Shown one piece after another: positions 26,204 through 35,807 of a stretch of DNA of 64,000 bases; position 1 is the stretch's first letter, and each line of letters starts with the position of its first letter. The DNA comes from CAZIKF01 sp964539825. GTDB lineage: Bacteria; Muiribacteriota; UBA6191. The stretch lies in NCBI GenBank assembly GCA_964539825.1, contig CAZIKF010000017.1, positions 1 to 64,000 on the forward strand, written 5' to 3'. Position numbers and translations under genes: made by a program. The notes below the pieces were generated by a model that had not been told where the DNA came from, did not search any database, and saw only the letters and a list, made by a program, of their open reading frames with translations.

Positions 26204-27607
26204 ATGAAAAATAAAGTATATGCTGCGCTACTAACGCTCCTGATCCTCCCGCTTGGCTGGGCTGAATCGGTAATTGAAATTCCTAATAATGCCGTGAACC
26301 AACGAATCCTAAAAGAATTGGATCTGGATCATGACTGTATGGGAAATAACCGGGATTCTCTTCACTTTCTTCTTGATGAAGATGCCCAGGAAAAACTCTC
26401 TAAAAGAAAGTTTTTCAAGACTCAGCTCTTCAAGCACAGTACAACCGCGGTGGAAAATGTTCTCTCCCAGTTTGATCAATTTCCTCTCGATCAGGACCTT
26501 GGTATTTATCACACTTTTGAGGAGATGGAAGCAGAGCTTCAAGTTACCGCCGAGAGTCACCCCAGCCTGGTAACCCTTACCGTAGGGGCTATTTCTCACG
26601 AAGGACGACCCATTTATGTCCTCGATATCACGGGCAGCGGCTGCGGTACCGACAAGGTAAATTTCCTGATCACGGGAACCCATCACGCCAGAGAATGGAT
26701 CTCAACAGAGGTACCTCTGGCTTTTATTGAACACCTTGTGGCTGGTTATGGAAACGATGAACTCATCACCAACCTTCTGGACACAAGTCATATCGTAATT
26801 GTCCCAATGCTCAACCCTGACGGGGGTGTGTATTCACGAACCCAGGAACGAATGTGGAGAAAGAACCGCCGCAAACCAGAAGGACAATATTCCACGGGTA
26901 TAGACAACAACCGTAACTACCCTTACCAATGGGGAGGCTCTGGTTCATCCTCCTGGGGCGGTTCCCAAACTTATCGTGGTCCTGAGCCAACTTCTGAAAT
27001 TGAGACTCAACTTGTTATCAGCCTCCAAGAGCAATATGGTTTCAAAACCGCCGTCTCTTTTCATTCTTACTCTGAATTGGTCCTCTGGCCCTGGGGTTAT
27101 ACCTCTTCTATCCAGGCAGCGGATCATGACATCTTTGCCCTGTATGGAAATGAAATGGGCGAAATCATGGATTACCAACCCATGCAGGCATCCAATCTCT
27201 ATCCTGCGGCTGGAATTTTCGACGACACCCTCTATGCAACTTATGGTGTACTGGCCTACACCATTGAGCTAGGTACACAATTCGTTCCTCACGAACAACA
27301 GGTCCCAATTATCGAGCAGAAATCCATCAACGCGCTGCGCTATTTATTCACTACCGCCCGCGATCCCTTTGGCGGGAATCAGAACACACCCGTGAGAAAA
27401 ACCATGCGTTTTCTTGAACAACTTGTTTATCACATAGAAAACCATAAGCAGAGTCAGGAAACAGCTCCGGTCTATGACAAACTCATGAACTTCGATGAAG
27501 ATTTGCGCCTGCAGGCGATGGACAAGCTGAAAATGCATCCCGCTATGCGTGAAAAAATCAATGATGGGATCAGCTACCACTTACGTTACAAGAAACTTCA
27601 TCAATGA
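26204..27607 (+). CDS. Secreted zinc carboxypeptidase, M14A-like (copy 2)
   Basis: 467 residues from ATG 26204, chosen because the signal peptide then aligns with the upstream paralogue (MKNKVYAALLTLL against MKNLGIGILFALV); the frame also has ATG 26189. It has the same layout: signal peptide, the conserved IPNNAVNQRILKELDLDHDCMG segment, then an M14 domain with GTHHAREWIS, GIDNNRNYPY, SFHSYSE and TIELGT. Differences cluster in the loop GGSGSSSWGGSQTYRGP and the C-terminus, so the two may differ in specificity. They form a tandem duplication, probably one transcript. Confidence 0.9.
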   Translation: MKNKVYAALLTLLILPLGWAESVIEIPNNAVNQRILKELDLDHDCMGNNRDSLHFLLDEDAQEKLSKRKFFKTQLFKHSTTAVENVLSQFDQFPLDQDLGIYHTFEEMEAELQVTAESHPSLVTLTVGAISHEGRPIYVLDITGSGCGTDKVNFLITGTHHAREWISTEVPLAFIEHLVAGYGNDELITNLLDTSHIVIVPMLNPDGGVYSRTQERMWRKNRRKPEGQYSTGIDNNRNYPYQWGGSGSSSWGGSQTYRGPEPTSEIETQLVISLQEQYGFKTAVSFHSYSELVLWPWGYTSSIQAADHDIFALYGNEMGEIMDYQPMQASNLYPAAGIFDDTLYATYGVLAYTIELGTQFVPHEQQVPIIEQKSINALRYLFTTARDPFGGNQNTPVRKTMRFLEQLVYHIENHKQSQETAPVYDKLMNFDEDLRLQAMDKLKMHPAMREKINDGISYHLRYKKLHQ

Positions 27608-27708
27608 TGGAGGGTCCTCCAGGACCTAGAAGTGAGGATTCAGAGGGCAGTAGTCCTTTTTAGCGAGGTTCTGGACTGCATTTGAGAGCCAGTGCAGGGT
27701 AGCAGTTG

Positions 27709-28866
27709 CTAGGAAGGTGGATGCTCTCCGAAGATCCCGCCTTTTTCCAACTCATTGAGTTCGGTCTGGCTAAATCCACATCTGGTTAAAGCTTCTTTAG
27801 CTCCCCTACCCTTGGCAGGCCCTATATTGCGATAAGACGCCGGGGTTTTGGAATAGCGTACTGGATGAGCTACCTGCTTCTGAAGCTTTTCTTCACCTGG
27901 CACCTCCACTAGTGTGCCGCGTGCCTTAAGGTGGGGTTGCTGCAGTGATTCTGAGATCTTTAACACCGGCTCAACACAAGCATCCGAATCCTTAAAAATC
28001 TCTATCCATTCCCCTAGTGTCTTCTCAGCGATCCTACGGGTCAGCAGGATTTGTCGCCCCCTGTCATTCAAGCTTAAGAGGGTGGGTTCACCCAGTCCCT
28101 CTGCCAGTGCCTCCAGGAAGACAGGTTCTAAAGATCCCACACTCAGAAATCGCTGGTCACGGGTAGCATAGATGCCATAGTGACTGCCTCCATTGAGAAG
28201 ATCTTCCTGGGGTAGCGGCTCTTCTCCAGTTTGCAGGTATTGAGCTACCTGGAAAAGAGAAGCGAATAAAGCTCCATCCAGCATGGACACGTCCAGGTAC
28301 TGGCCTTCCCCGGTTCGAGTTCGATGATGAATGGCACTTAAAATCGAACTGAGAATAAATAGAGTTCCACCCATCAGGTCAGCCCAGGGTACTCCGTCAA
28401 TAGGGGGTCCATGTTCCTTCGTGCCCCCAAAAGAAAGGATACCTGCTAAAGCTTGAAGATTGATGTCATGGGTTCCTCTGTCGCTACGGGGACTTGTCTG
28501 CCCAAAGCCAGTGCAAGAGCAATAGACCAGGGCTGGATTCAACTGACTCAACGTTTCATAGTCCAATCCCAACCGCTTCATCACCCCGGGTCGAAAACCC
28601 TCTAGAATTACATCATATTCCCTGACAAGCCGATGAATCACCGTTTTTGAACTTGAATTCCTGAGATCCAGGCAAAGGCTTTGCTTGTTGCGAAACAAAG
28701 TTTGAAATCCATGCGGTTTCAGTTCCCGAATCAAATCCCTGCGTTTTGGAGATTCCACCCATAAAACCTCAGCGCCAAGGTCCGCCAGGATCAGTGTGGC
28801 GCAGGGACCCGGCAAAAGAGTCGAGAAATCCAAGATCTTCAGATCCTGAAGAGGTCCTACACCCAT
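27709..28866 (-). CDS. CaiB/BaiF family CoA-transferase fold protein, probably alpha-methylacyl-CoA racemase
   Basis: About 385 residues from ATG 28866. The start ILDFSTLLPGPCATLILADLG is typical of class III CoA transferases. The stretch RGTHDINLQALAGILS and PWADLMGG contain the His133 and Asp163 that match the acid/base pair of alpha-methylacyl-CoA racemase (His-Asp-Ile-Asn motif), so racemase is favoured over transferase. It would convert the 2R and 2S forms of 2-methylacyl-CoA so that branched chains can enter beta-oxidation. It is the last gene of a three-gene beta-oxidation operon and starts four bases past the stop of the preceding gene. Confidence 0.83.
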   Translation of the reverse strand: MGVGPLQDLKILDFSTLLPGPCATLILADLGAEVLWVESPKRRDLIRELKPHGFQTLFRNKQSLCLDLRNSSSKTVIHRLVREYDVILEGFRPGVMKRLGLDYETLSQLNPALVYCSCTGFGQTSPRSDRGTHDINLQALAGILSFGGTKEHGPPIDGVPWADLMGGTLFILSSILSAIHHRTRTGEGQYLDVSMLDGALFASLFQVAQYLQTGEEPLPQEDLLNGGSHYGIYATRDQRFLSVGSLEPVFLEALAEGLGEPTLLSLNDRGRQILLTRRIAEKTLGEWIEIFKDSDACVEPVLKISESLQQPHLKARGTLVEVPGEEKLQKQVAHPVRYSKTPASYRNIGPAKGRGAKEALTRCGFSQTELNELEKGGIFGEHPPS

Positions 28867-28868
28867 TT

Positions 28869-30995
28869 TCAAGAGTTGAGGGGAAAAACCGATCTATCTT
28901 GGAGTATCTCCGGAGGAGAAAACCGGGATCCATAACGGGTACTTAGCTCCCGGGCACGAGCTATAAACTTCTCAACCCCGTAGCTGTGCACATATCTAAA
29001 AACCCCTCCCTGAAATGGAGCAAAGCCCCAGCCGAGGATGCTTCCGATATTCCCGTCCGCCTGGGTTAAAAGAATTCCTTCTTCCAGGCAGCGCAGGGCT
29101 TCGATGCTTTGAACAAAAAGGAAACGCTCTTGCATCTCAATTCTGGATTGAGCAGACTCCGCCTTAACAAAATGTTCTTCAATGCCGCTCCATAGAGATT
29201 TGGTTCGGGATTCTCCATATTCATAGAAACCTTTGGAATTCTTCTTCCCAAGGCGCCCCCACTCGTGAACCATCTTACCAACCACTGCCCTGCCGGGATG
29301 TTCCGGCATCGTTTTACCTTCTGCTTCCAGATCTTTTTGAGTTTGCGTGATGATTCGATCCATGAGCTCTAAGCTGACTTCATCCGATAGAGCAAGCGGG
29401 CCTACCGGCATACCGGCATCAAGAGCGAAGGACTCCACTCGTGCCGGATCCTCCCCTTCCGCAATCATGGAGATTCCTTCCAAAACATAGGTTTGGAAAA
29501 CCCTTGAGGTATAGAAACCTCTTCCATCCCTGACCACAATAGGTACCTTGGAAATCTGTAAAACCAGGTCAAATGCGGCCGCAAGAGTTGAATCAGAAGT
29601 ATTCTTTCCCAGGATGATTTCTACAAGCTGCATCTTCTCAACAGGAGAGAAAAAATGAAGCCCGATAAAGCTCTCTTCCCTGCCTGTATACGAAGCCAAT
29701 CCTGAAATAGGAAGGGTTGAAGTATTGGAGGCGATGACAGCTTCTGGCGGAAGGATCTCATCGACTTCTTTAAGTATCTTTTCTTTAAGGGCACGGTCCT
29801 CAAACACCGCTTCCACCACCATTTCACATTCGCTTAGAGCAACGATCTCCTCCACGGGATGAATCAGTCCCAGCAGAGCTTCAGCCTGTGAAGACTCCAT
29901 CCTTCCCTGCTTGACCCTTTTCTCAACCTGCTTGCGGGAAAAATCCTTTCCCTTTTGTGCTGATTCAAGATCCCGGTCCTTAAGATAAACGGTAATGCCT
30001 CTCAAGGCTGCTGCGTAGGCAATTCCAGCTCCCATCATTCCGGCACCCAGAACTCCTATTTTCGAGAACCTGCGGACAGGAACATCCGAAGGCCGCCTCT
30101 GACCTTTCTTAATCTGGTTCATCTCTATCCAGAAGGTCTGAATCATATTTTTGGCCTGGGTGGAAATAATACAGCTCACCAAATGCCTGGTTTCCAGCCG
30201 GGTAGCGGTATCAAAATCAACCAGGGAACCCTCGTGAACCGCCGCCATAACCTTTTTCAGGGCTTCATAGTTTCCCCGAGATTTCAGGTTTACATATGAA
30301 GGCGCTACAGCCCAGTACTGCTGCATCTCTGTAGATCGGGGGTCAGCCTCCAGAAAGCTTGAAGATGGAGAATCCCATACCTGGGCGCTCTCGGGATTCG
30401 ACTCAATAAAATGCATGGCAAGTTTTTCCATCTCTTCACCAGAAGATGCCACCTCATCAATCAGCCCTGCTTTTAGAGCATCCGAGGGGCGGAAGGTCTT
30501 GCCTTCAACGAGTATGGGCAGAGCTGCCTGAATACCAATGATGCGCGGGAGTCTTTGAGTACCTCCGGCACCCGGGATCAGCCCAAAGTTTACTTCAGGA
30601 CACCCGATACGAATCGAGGAAGAGTCCAGAGAAATGCGGTGATGGCAGGTAAGGGCAACTTCGTATCCCCCACCAAGGGCACTGCCTTCGATAAGGGCCA
30701 CAACGGGCTTGCCCAGGGTCTCAAGTTTTCGAAGACCATCCTTAAATTCAGTGAGCCATTCCATAACTTCATCAGGCTTCTGTGCCTCAAGCATCATGGT
30801 AAGGTCCGCACCAGCCAGAAAATCCTTCTTTGCGGATCGTACCAGTATTCCCTTAAATGACTTTTCCTTATCGATTTCCCCAAGAACTTCACTGAAACGA
30901 CTGGTAAATTCACGATCCAGCAGGTTGGCAGACTTTCCGGGAGCGTCTAAAACCAGATTTAAAATGTCTCCATCTCTTTGAAGATTGATGCACAT
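28869..30995 (-). CDS. fadJ: Multifunctional enoyl-CoA hydratase / 3-hydroxyacyl-CoA dehydrogenase
   Basis: 708 residues. The N-terminal hydratase/isomerase domain (about 1-190) has the oxyanion-hole motif IEGSALGGGYEVALTCH and PEVNFGLIPGAGGTQRLPR with a catalytic Glu. The dehydrogenase begins near 310 with IGVLGAGMMGAGIAYAA (NAD binding) and has HFFSPVEKMQLVEII with the catalytic His; two C-terminal helical repeats follow (GFYTSRV, GKKNSKGFYEYG). It performs the second and third steps of beta-oxidation in the cytoplasm. It lies nine bases after the thiolase gene. Whether it is closer to FadJ or FadB cannot be judged by eye. Confidence 0.92.
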   Translation of the reverse strand: MCINLQRDGDILNLVLDAPGKSANLLDREFTSRFSEVLGEIDKEKSFKGILVRSAKKDFLAGADLTMMLEAQKPDEVMEWLTEFKDGLRKLETLGKPVVALIEGSALGGGYEVALTCHHRISLDSSSIRIGCPEVNFGLIPGAGGTQRLPRIIGIQAALPILVEGKTFRPSDALKAGLIDEVASSGEEMEKLAMHFIESNPESAQVWDSPSSSFLEADPRSTEMQQYWAVAPSYVNLKSRGNYEALKKVMAAVHEGSLVDFDTATRLETRHLVSCIISTQAKNMIQTFWIEMNQIKKGQRRPSDVPVRRFSKIGVLGAGMMGAGIAYAAALRGITVYLKDRDLESAQKGKDFSRKQVEKRVKQGRMESSQAEALLGLIHPVEEIVALSECEMVVEAVFEDRALKEKILKEVDEILPPEAVIASNTSTLPISGLASYTGREESFIGLHFFSPVEKMQLVEIILGKNTSDSTLAAAFDLVLQISKVPIVVRDGRGFYTSRVFQTYVLEGISMIAEGEDPARVESFALDAGMPVGPLALSDEVSLELMDRIITQTQKDLEAEGKTMPEHPGRAVVGKMVHEWGRLGKKNSKGFYEYGESRTKSLWSGIEEHFVKAESAQSRIEMQERFLFVQSIEALRCLEEGILLTQADGNIGSILGWGFAPFQGGVFRYVHSYGVEKFIARARELSTRYGSRFSPPEILQDRSVFPLNS

Positions 30996-31004
30996 ACTTC
31001 CCCC

Positions 31005-32210
31005 TCACACCCTCTCGATGATCGTTGCTACACCCATTCCGCCGCCAACACAAAGGGTACAAAGTCCCAATGTCTGATCTCTTCTCTCCAGCTCATCGAG
31101 AAGGGTAGATAAGATCATGGCCCCGGTAGCACCCAGGGGATGACCCATGGCAATGGCTCCGCCGTTCACATTGATTTTCTCAGGATTGATTCCCATGGCT
31201 CTTTGAAATTTGAGGACCACCGCCGCAAAAGCTTCATTTACTTCCACCAGGTCGAGATCACCGGGAGTTAAACCGGCAAACTTCAGCGCCTTTTTGGCAG
31301 CCGGTGCCGGACCTTCAAGCATGATGGTCGGTTCGGTACAGACCCAGGACATCGCCCTGACTTTGGCACGGGGTTTCCAGCCATATTTTTGACCTATATC
31401 TTCAGAGCCGATTAACACACCGGCAGCTCCGTCCACAATCCCTGAGGAGTTGCCCGGGTGATGAACATGGTTAATCCCCCGGGCCTGGGGATAAACACGC
31501 AGCGCAGTGGCATCAAACCCCATCGCCCCCATTTTAATAAAGGAAGGACGAAGGGCAGAGAGTGTTTCAAGATTTGCGTCAGCACGCACAAGTTCATCGT
31601 GGGAGAGGATTTCCACTCCGTTTTGATCTAGGACTGGGACAATGGTTTTCTCGAAAGCGCTTTCTTTCCAGGCTTTCGCAGCAAGCTGGTGAGAACGCAC
31701 CGCAAACTGATCTAGAACCTCCCGGGGAAATCCTTCCAGGGTAGCGATTAAATCAGCTGATACACCCTGGGGGATATAACCAGTGGCTTCATTCACCAGG
31801 GGATTCTGAAACCAGTCGCCGCCGTCAGAACCCATAGTCACCCGTGACATGGACTCAACCCCACCGGCAACTAGCAACTCCTCTACACCACACTGAATCT
31901 TCATAAAAGCCTGGTTACAGGCCTCAAGACCAGACGCGCAAAATCGGTTAAGAGTCACCCCGGAAACAGAATCGGACCAACCCGCGTAAAGAGAAGCTGT
32001 TTTGGCAATATTGGAACCCTGGTCACCCACAGCAGTTACACAGCCAAGGATCACATCTCCCACCTCAGCAGTATTTAAATCGTTTCGCGACTCAAGAGCC
32101 CGTAAAACCGTAGCCACCAGCTCAATGGGCTTAACCTCATACAAAGCCCCCGTAGATTTACCTCTCCCCCGCGGAGTCCTCACAGCATCAAAAATAAAAG
32201 CATCTCTCAC
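31005..32210 (-). CDS. Acetyl-CoA acyltransferase (3-ketoacyl-CoA thiolase)
   Basis: 401 residues from a GTG start at 32210, supported by GGAGG six bases upstream. Thiolase landmarks: TLNRFCASGLEA (acylated Cys near 91), GGVESMSRV, VNEAFA, NVNGGAIAMGHPLGATGA (catalytic His) and LCVGGGMG (second Cys). It cleaves 3-ketoacyl-CoA with CoA to give acetyl-CoA. First gene of the operon with the hydratase/dehydrogenase and the racemase-like gene, matching a fatty-acid (including branched) degradation role. FadA/FadI-type, subtype not resolved. Confidence 0.93.
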   Translation of the reverse strand: MRDAFIFDAVRTPRGRGKSTGALYEVKPIELVATVLRALESRNDLNTAEVGDVILGCVTAVGDQGSNIAKTASLYAGWSDSVSGVTLNRFCASGLEACNQAFMKIQCGVEELLVAGGVESMSRVTMGSDGGDWFQNPLVNEATGYIPQGVSADLIATLEGFPREVLDQFAVRSHQLAAKAWKESAFEKTIVPVLDQNGVEILSHDELVRADANLETLSALRPSFIKMGAMGFDATALRVYPQARGINHVHHPGNSSGIVDGAAGVLIGSEDIGQKYGWKPRAKVRAMSWVCTEPTIMLEGPAPAAKKALKFAGLTPGDLDLVEVNEAFAAVVLKFQRAMGINPEKINVNGGAIAMGHPLGATGAMILSTLLDELERRDQTLGLCTLCVGGGMGVATIIERV

Positions 32211-32388
32211 AACGCACCTCCCATGTCTGCATTCTACTCCTTGAATAGAGGAGAAGAAAGGACCGCAAAGAGATAGGGGCTAGTTGAAATAAAACATCTA
32301 AGGGCTTGTAATTCAGGGTCGTGCTCTCCAGTTCCCCAATATTCTAGGCTATAATTCCTAAAATTCGATTCATACCTTCAGCACTTAG

Positions 32389-33276
32389 ATGTCTACATTT
32401 GATCCTCTATCTCATCCAGCCCCTGGCCGCCTTCCCCGTTTTGTTCCCTTTGGCGCGAATCTTCAAGCCCTGGTTGGCGGATTTTTGAGCCAGTTTGGCT
32501 GGGCTTTCTTTACCCTGGGAATGATTTTCTTTTGGATCTTTGAGGGGATTCCCGCTTTTCACTCCCTTGCCTTTTTTACTAATAATTTGAAAACCGGCCC
32601 CGGGATCATCACAGGCTGCCAGGAAACCTTCTCCAGGGAAAATAATGCCAGGATTTCACGTTTTGATTATTCTTTCACTCAAGATAATCAAGAGTGGCAG
32701 GGGTCTTCCTATTCCACGAAACTCTGTTTGGACAAGATGATTAAGCAGGAGGTGATCATTGAGACTATCGACGGAAATCCTGCCCAATCTCGTATTCAGG
32801 ATATGCGTACCTCACCCTCTTCACTCTGGGTGGTATTTATGATAGCCCTTTTTCCATTAATTGGTCTGATTTGCATTATTCGCTCGATTCGCTCCGGTCT
32901 TAAGAGCATCCGGCTGATGAAATTTGGAATGGCGGCCAGGGGTTGCCTTATCAGTTCCACCCCTACCCTGTCCAAGAGGAATGGCAGAGTTGTCATGGCT
33001 CTGACATTTGAATTCTTAACTCAGCGAGGGGACAAAACCGAAACTGTAATCAAGAATCTAGAGAATTTAGAAGTTGGGGAGGAAAGAGTCCTATTTTATG
33101 ACACACTAAACCCAGGGAGATCCTGTCTGCTGGACGATTGGCCCATGAAAGGAAATATGAACAATCGGGGTGATTTCATGGCACCGCCAATCTCTCAAAA
33201 TTTTAAATACCTGCTCCTCCCCTTCGGCGCTATCATTTCCAATTCAATAGGGTATTATTTTGCCTTTCTGCACTAA
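32389..33276 (+). CDS. DUF3592-like membrane protein
   Basis: 295 residues. Hydrophobic segments lie at about 30-62, 145-165 and 272-292. The region between the first two (TGPGIITGCQET, FDYSFTQDNQEWQGSSY) and the repeat of the same fold after the second (MAARGCLISSTPT, LTFEFLTQRGDKTE, ERVLFYDTLNPGRSCL) match the small beta domains of DUF3592 proteins. The function of the family is unknown. A TATAAT at 32350-32355 lies 34 bases upstream and may be its -10 element. It is divergent from the thiolase operon over a 178-base spacer. Confidence 0.65.
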   Translation: MSTFDPLSHPAPGRLPRFVPFGANLQALVGGFLSQFGWAFFTLGMIFFWIFEGIPAFHSLAFFTNNLKTGPGIITGCQETFSRENNARISRFDYSFTQDNQEWQGSSYSTKLCLDKMIKQEVIIETIDGNPAQSRIQDMRTSPSSLWVVFMIALFPLIGLICIIRSIRSGLKSIRLMKFGMAARGCLISSTPTLSKRNGRVVMALTFEFLTQRGDKTETVIKNLENLEVGEERVLFYDTLNPGRSCLLDDWPMKGNMNNRGDFMAPPISQNFKYLLLPFGAIISNSIGYYFAFLH

Positions 33277-33386
33277 AGCAATTTAAATCTATACGTGGCC
33301 ATTGCATACCAAATGACCAAATACTGATGCGGTCCCGACTCGAAATGGATTTTCTACCCATCCGGGATATGAGACCGGGCCGTGAT

Positions 33387-34094
33387 CTACCTTGACATAA
33401 AATAGGAGCGCTTTTCAGGGTCAAAGCGCTCAATTGAATATCGGAGCATAGTGCGAGGCATTCTACCCGCGTTCTTCTCGAGGAATTTCTCAAGCGGTTC
33501 GATCTTGATTTTACCCATTTCTCTGAGCATCCATCCTACTACCTTGTGCATCAGATCGTGTTTGTCATCCAAGAGCTGTTTTGACAGTTGCAAAATGTCC
33601 TTGAAATCACCGGCCCTGATGAATGGGAAAGTACTCAAAACAGCAATCCTACGCTCCCAGATGGTTTGAGATTTAGCCATCCGATAGATGATATCTCGTT
33701 CTGTGGGGCGATCTAGCAGATGCTGACCAAGGATCTTTGGTGCTGATAGATCGACTAAATCCCAGTTGTTTACCCCGTCCAGATGTGAAAGATAAAAATC
33801 TACGATTTCCTTACGATCATTTTCATCCTTGCTCTTGGAAAATTGATTTACAAGAATCAATAGTCCGGTGAGACGGCATTCATGAAGAGGGCTCGTGACC
33901 AGCTGTGCTACCTCCACAGGAGCAAGTTTGGAAAACTTCCGTGCAATGAGCCTTTGTTCAGGAACTCTCACCCCTATGAATTGATCACCCTCGCCATATT
34001 GACCAGGACCGGTTTTAAAAAATCGAGATAAATGAGCCGCTTTCTCAGCACTGCCAAGAGCAGTTAGAGCCTTTACCACATTCTGTGCATTCAC
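33387..34094 (-). CDS. alkD: DNA alkylation repair protein, AlkD-like glycosylase
   Basis: 235 residues from GTG 34094, with GAGG four bases upstream. It has the all-helical HEAT-like AlkD pattern: FIGVRVPEQRLIARKF, SPLHECRLTGLLILVNQF, GVNNWDLVDLSAPKILG, IWERRIAVLSTFPFI, KHDLMHKVVGWMLREMGK and the final MPRTMLRYSIERF. Asp113 of NNWDLVD fits the catalytic Asp, and Trp/Arg residues fit those that contact the DNA backbone. AlkD removes 3- and 7-alkylpurines without flipping the base. It appears monocistronic. Confidence 0.93.
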   Translation of the reverse strand: MNAQNVVKALTALGSAEKAAHLSRFFKTGPGQYGEGDQFIGVRVPEQRLIARKFSKLAPVEVAQLVTSPLHECRLTGLLILVNQFSKSKDENDRKEIVDFYLSHLDGVNNWDLVDLSAPKILGQHLLDRPTERDIIYRMAKSQTIWERRIAVLSTFPFIRAGDFKDILQLSKQLLDDKHDLMHKVVGWMLREMGKIKIEPLEKFLEKNAGRMPRTMLRYSIERFDPEKRSYFMSR

Positions 34095-34138
34095 AAAACC
34101 TCACAGATTGAAGATTTTCTAAAGGCGTATAAAGAAGA

Positions 34139-34172
34139 ATCCACCCCCAGGCTACGGAGCCTGGGGGTGGAT
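34139..34172 (-). terminator. Strong hairpin terminator downstream of the repeat-rich secreted protein gene
   Basis: A perfect 15-base-pair stem (34139-34153 with 34158-34172) closes a four-base loop. Read on the minus strand it is followed by a T-rich tract (ATTCTTCTTT). It begins ten bases beyond the stop of the gene at 34182, so it very likely ends that transcript. Confidence 0.85.
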
Positions 34173-34181
34173 TTCCTTAAA

Positions 34182-35765
34182 CTACCATTTACCTGCGTCT
34201 GAATTACCGCTGTCTGAATCGTCGTAGAATCGATTTGATTTCGATCCTGGGCAAGCAGAATCATCAATTCCGACTTTCTCACGAATCAACATGGATTTAA
34301 CGCTATCGGTAGGACCGCATTTCCCATCCCTGGGAGTGAATCTCCAAATAACCTGTCGTACTCCATTACGAGTATTTCGAATGACTAACCCGTCCTTGCG
34401 AATCTGGTTTTCTATGGAGGAACTCTTACTCACTCTCCCGGATTTCGCATCAATGGCAACACCCTTACGAACGCTGTCATACTTGCGAGTTCCCAGGGAA
34501 GTTTTCACGCTATTACCACTGGTACCGGAGGAACTGTCGCCCCAATCACCTGCTGAGTTACTAGAAGATCCGGGTTTGTCGTCCCAGTTTCCAGAAGGGT
34601 TCGAGGGCTTATCGTCCCAGTTTCCAGAGGGATTGGATGGCTTATCATCCCAGTCACCAGAGGGGTTGGAACCTCCGGGCCTGTCACCCCAATCACCAGC
34701 AGGATCTTCAACACCACCGTACCCTGGCTTCAGATCGGTCTGTGGAGCCGGGTAGTAATAACCCTTATTGGCTAATTCTTGAATCATTGCCTTGGCATAG
34801 CTCAAAGCAATATTGGAGTTCCGTGCACTTCTTGATTCGGTATAGTCCAAAATCTCATCGATTCTTCGATTAAACTTACGAGATCCACCCACTCGCTTCA
34901 GTTTATACAACATATCCGTAACACCTTCTGCTGAGCGCATAGATGCTGCTGTACGTGCCAAACTCTTAGCCTCGTCAGCCAGTTTGTCTGTCTGGAAAAA
35001 AGGCTCCTGATATCCAAAACTTGCTTTGTGTGGCGGAATTTCATAGGAAGGTACACCGAAATTTGCCAGATCCTGTCTCTTTGGAGATTTTGCAATTTTC
35101 AGCCATTTGGCGTCAGGATTTGCAGCATCATCCAACTGTGTCGCATAAATCACCTTGATATCAAAGTTGGGATCCGGGTTCAGTCCCAGGGACCTCCAGC
35201 TTCGCTTTGTTCCAGGGTGAGAAACTTTAGCGCTGATCGTCAGGCTCTGTGCAACGTGCGGCAGATCTACAAAAAAGGACTCCTGTGGCTTCAGGACGAC
35301 TGAATTACCAAGATTTTCCTCCAGGGTGATGGGTTCATCTATACCTCTACCTGATGGCACAGGAGTGTATCTGATTTTATAGGATTTGAGCGTAAAGGTG
35401 GTGTTGTCAATGGAGCCTCCACGATTCTTAGGGACAATGAATCCGACCCTATAGATGTGCTTGGCTGTAGCACCCTTCTTATAGTTAACACTGTAGGTTC
35501 CCCTTTTAGTACTCAGATTTGAATCTGAAAGACTACTTCGAGTCCCCTGCTTTTCCCAACGGAAATATTCGTAGCTGCCGTCTTTGCGAAGACCACGAAG
35601 TTTGTCCTTCATAGAATTCAGCGCCGCACAGGAGCCAGCGTATGGATTTAAACAATCTTGAATGGCATTGGCGAACGCTTCTTCATCGATTGCGAATGAA
35701 GTAAGTGTCATGACCCCACTGAGTGCCAGCAGGCCTACACCTCGTAGAAAAGATTTAATAGTCAT
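34182..35765 (-). CDS. Secreted protein with DWDDKPSNPSG-type tandem repeats, function unknown
   Basis: 527 residues: a signal peptide (1-25, ends TSFA), a beta-rich region (about 60-260), a helical section (265-345) and a Pro/Gly/Asp/Trp-rich repeat (about 354-408), then a short C-terminal domain with a Cys pair (RDGKCGPTD and DSACPGSK) that could form a disulfide. I do not recognise a family. The start has GAGGAA seven bases upstream. The 246-residue repeat protein lies upstream in the same direction (42 bases away) and is also secreted, so the two probably form one operon and may act together at the cell surface. Confidence 0.7.
   Translation of the reverse strand: MTIKSFLRGVGLLALSGVMTLTSFAIDEEAFANAIQDCLNPYAGSCAALNSMKDKLRGLRKDGSYEYFRWEKQGTRSSLSDSNLSTKRGTYSVNYKKGATAKHIYRVGFIVPKNRGGSIDNTTFTLKSYKIRYTPVPSGRGIDEPITLEENLGNSVVLKPQESFFVDLPHVAQSLTISAKVSHPGTKRSWRSLGLNPDPNFDIKVIYATQLDDAANPDAKWLKIAKSPKRQDLANFGVPSYEIPPHKASFGYQEPFFQTDKLADEAKSLARTAASMRSAEGVTDMLYKLKRVGGSRKFNRRIDEILDYTESRSARNSNIALSYAKAMIQELANKGYYYPAPQTDLKPGYGGVEDPAGDWGDRPGGSNPSGDWDDKPSNPSGNWDDKPSNPSGNWDDKPGSSSNSAGDWGDSSSGTSGNSVKTSLGTRKYDSVRKGVAIDAKSGRVSKSSSIENQIRKDGLVIRNTRNGVRQVIWRFTPRDGKCGPTDSVKSMLIREKVGIDDSACPGSKSNRFYDDSDSGNSDAGKW
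34541..34703. repeat. Imperfect 33-base tandem repeats inside the secreted protein gene
   Basis: The minus strand encodes three adjacent 11-residue units, NPSGDWDDKPS, NPSGNWDDKPS and NPSGNWDDKPG, flanked on both sides by a looser AGDWGD unit. The DNA copies are similar but not identical, so the array is older than the fapA duplication. Confidence 0.85.
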
Positions 35766-35807
35766 TTTGATTCCTCAATACAGGTAAAGAATTTAATACC
35801 GGAATTC

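Noticed and set aside
27608..27708. GGTCCT-CC-AGGACC palindrome after the second carboxypeptidase
   Set aside because: The loop is too small for a good hairpin and no T-run follows, so I do not call it a terminator.
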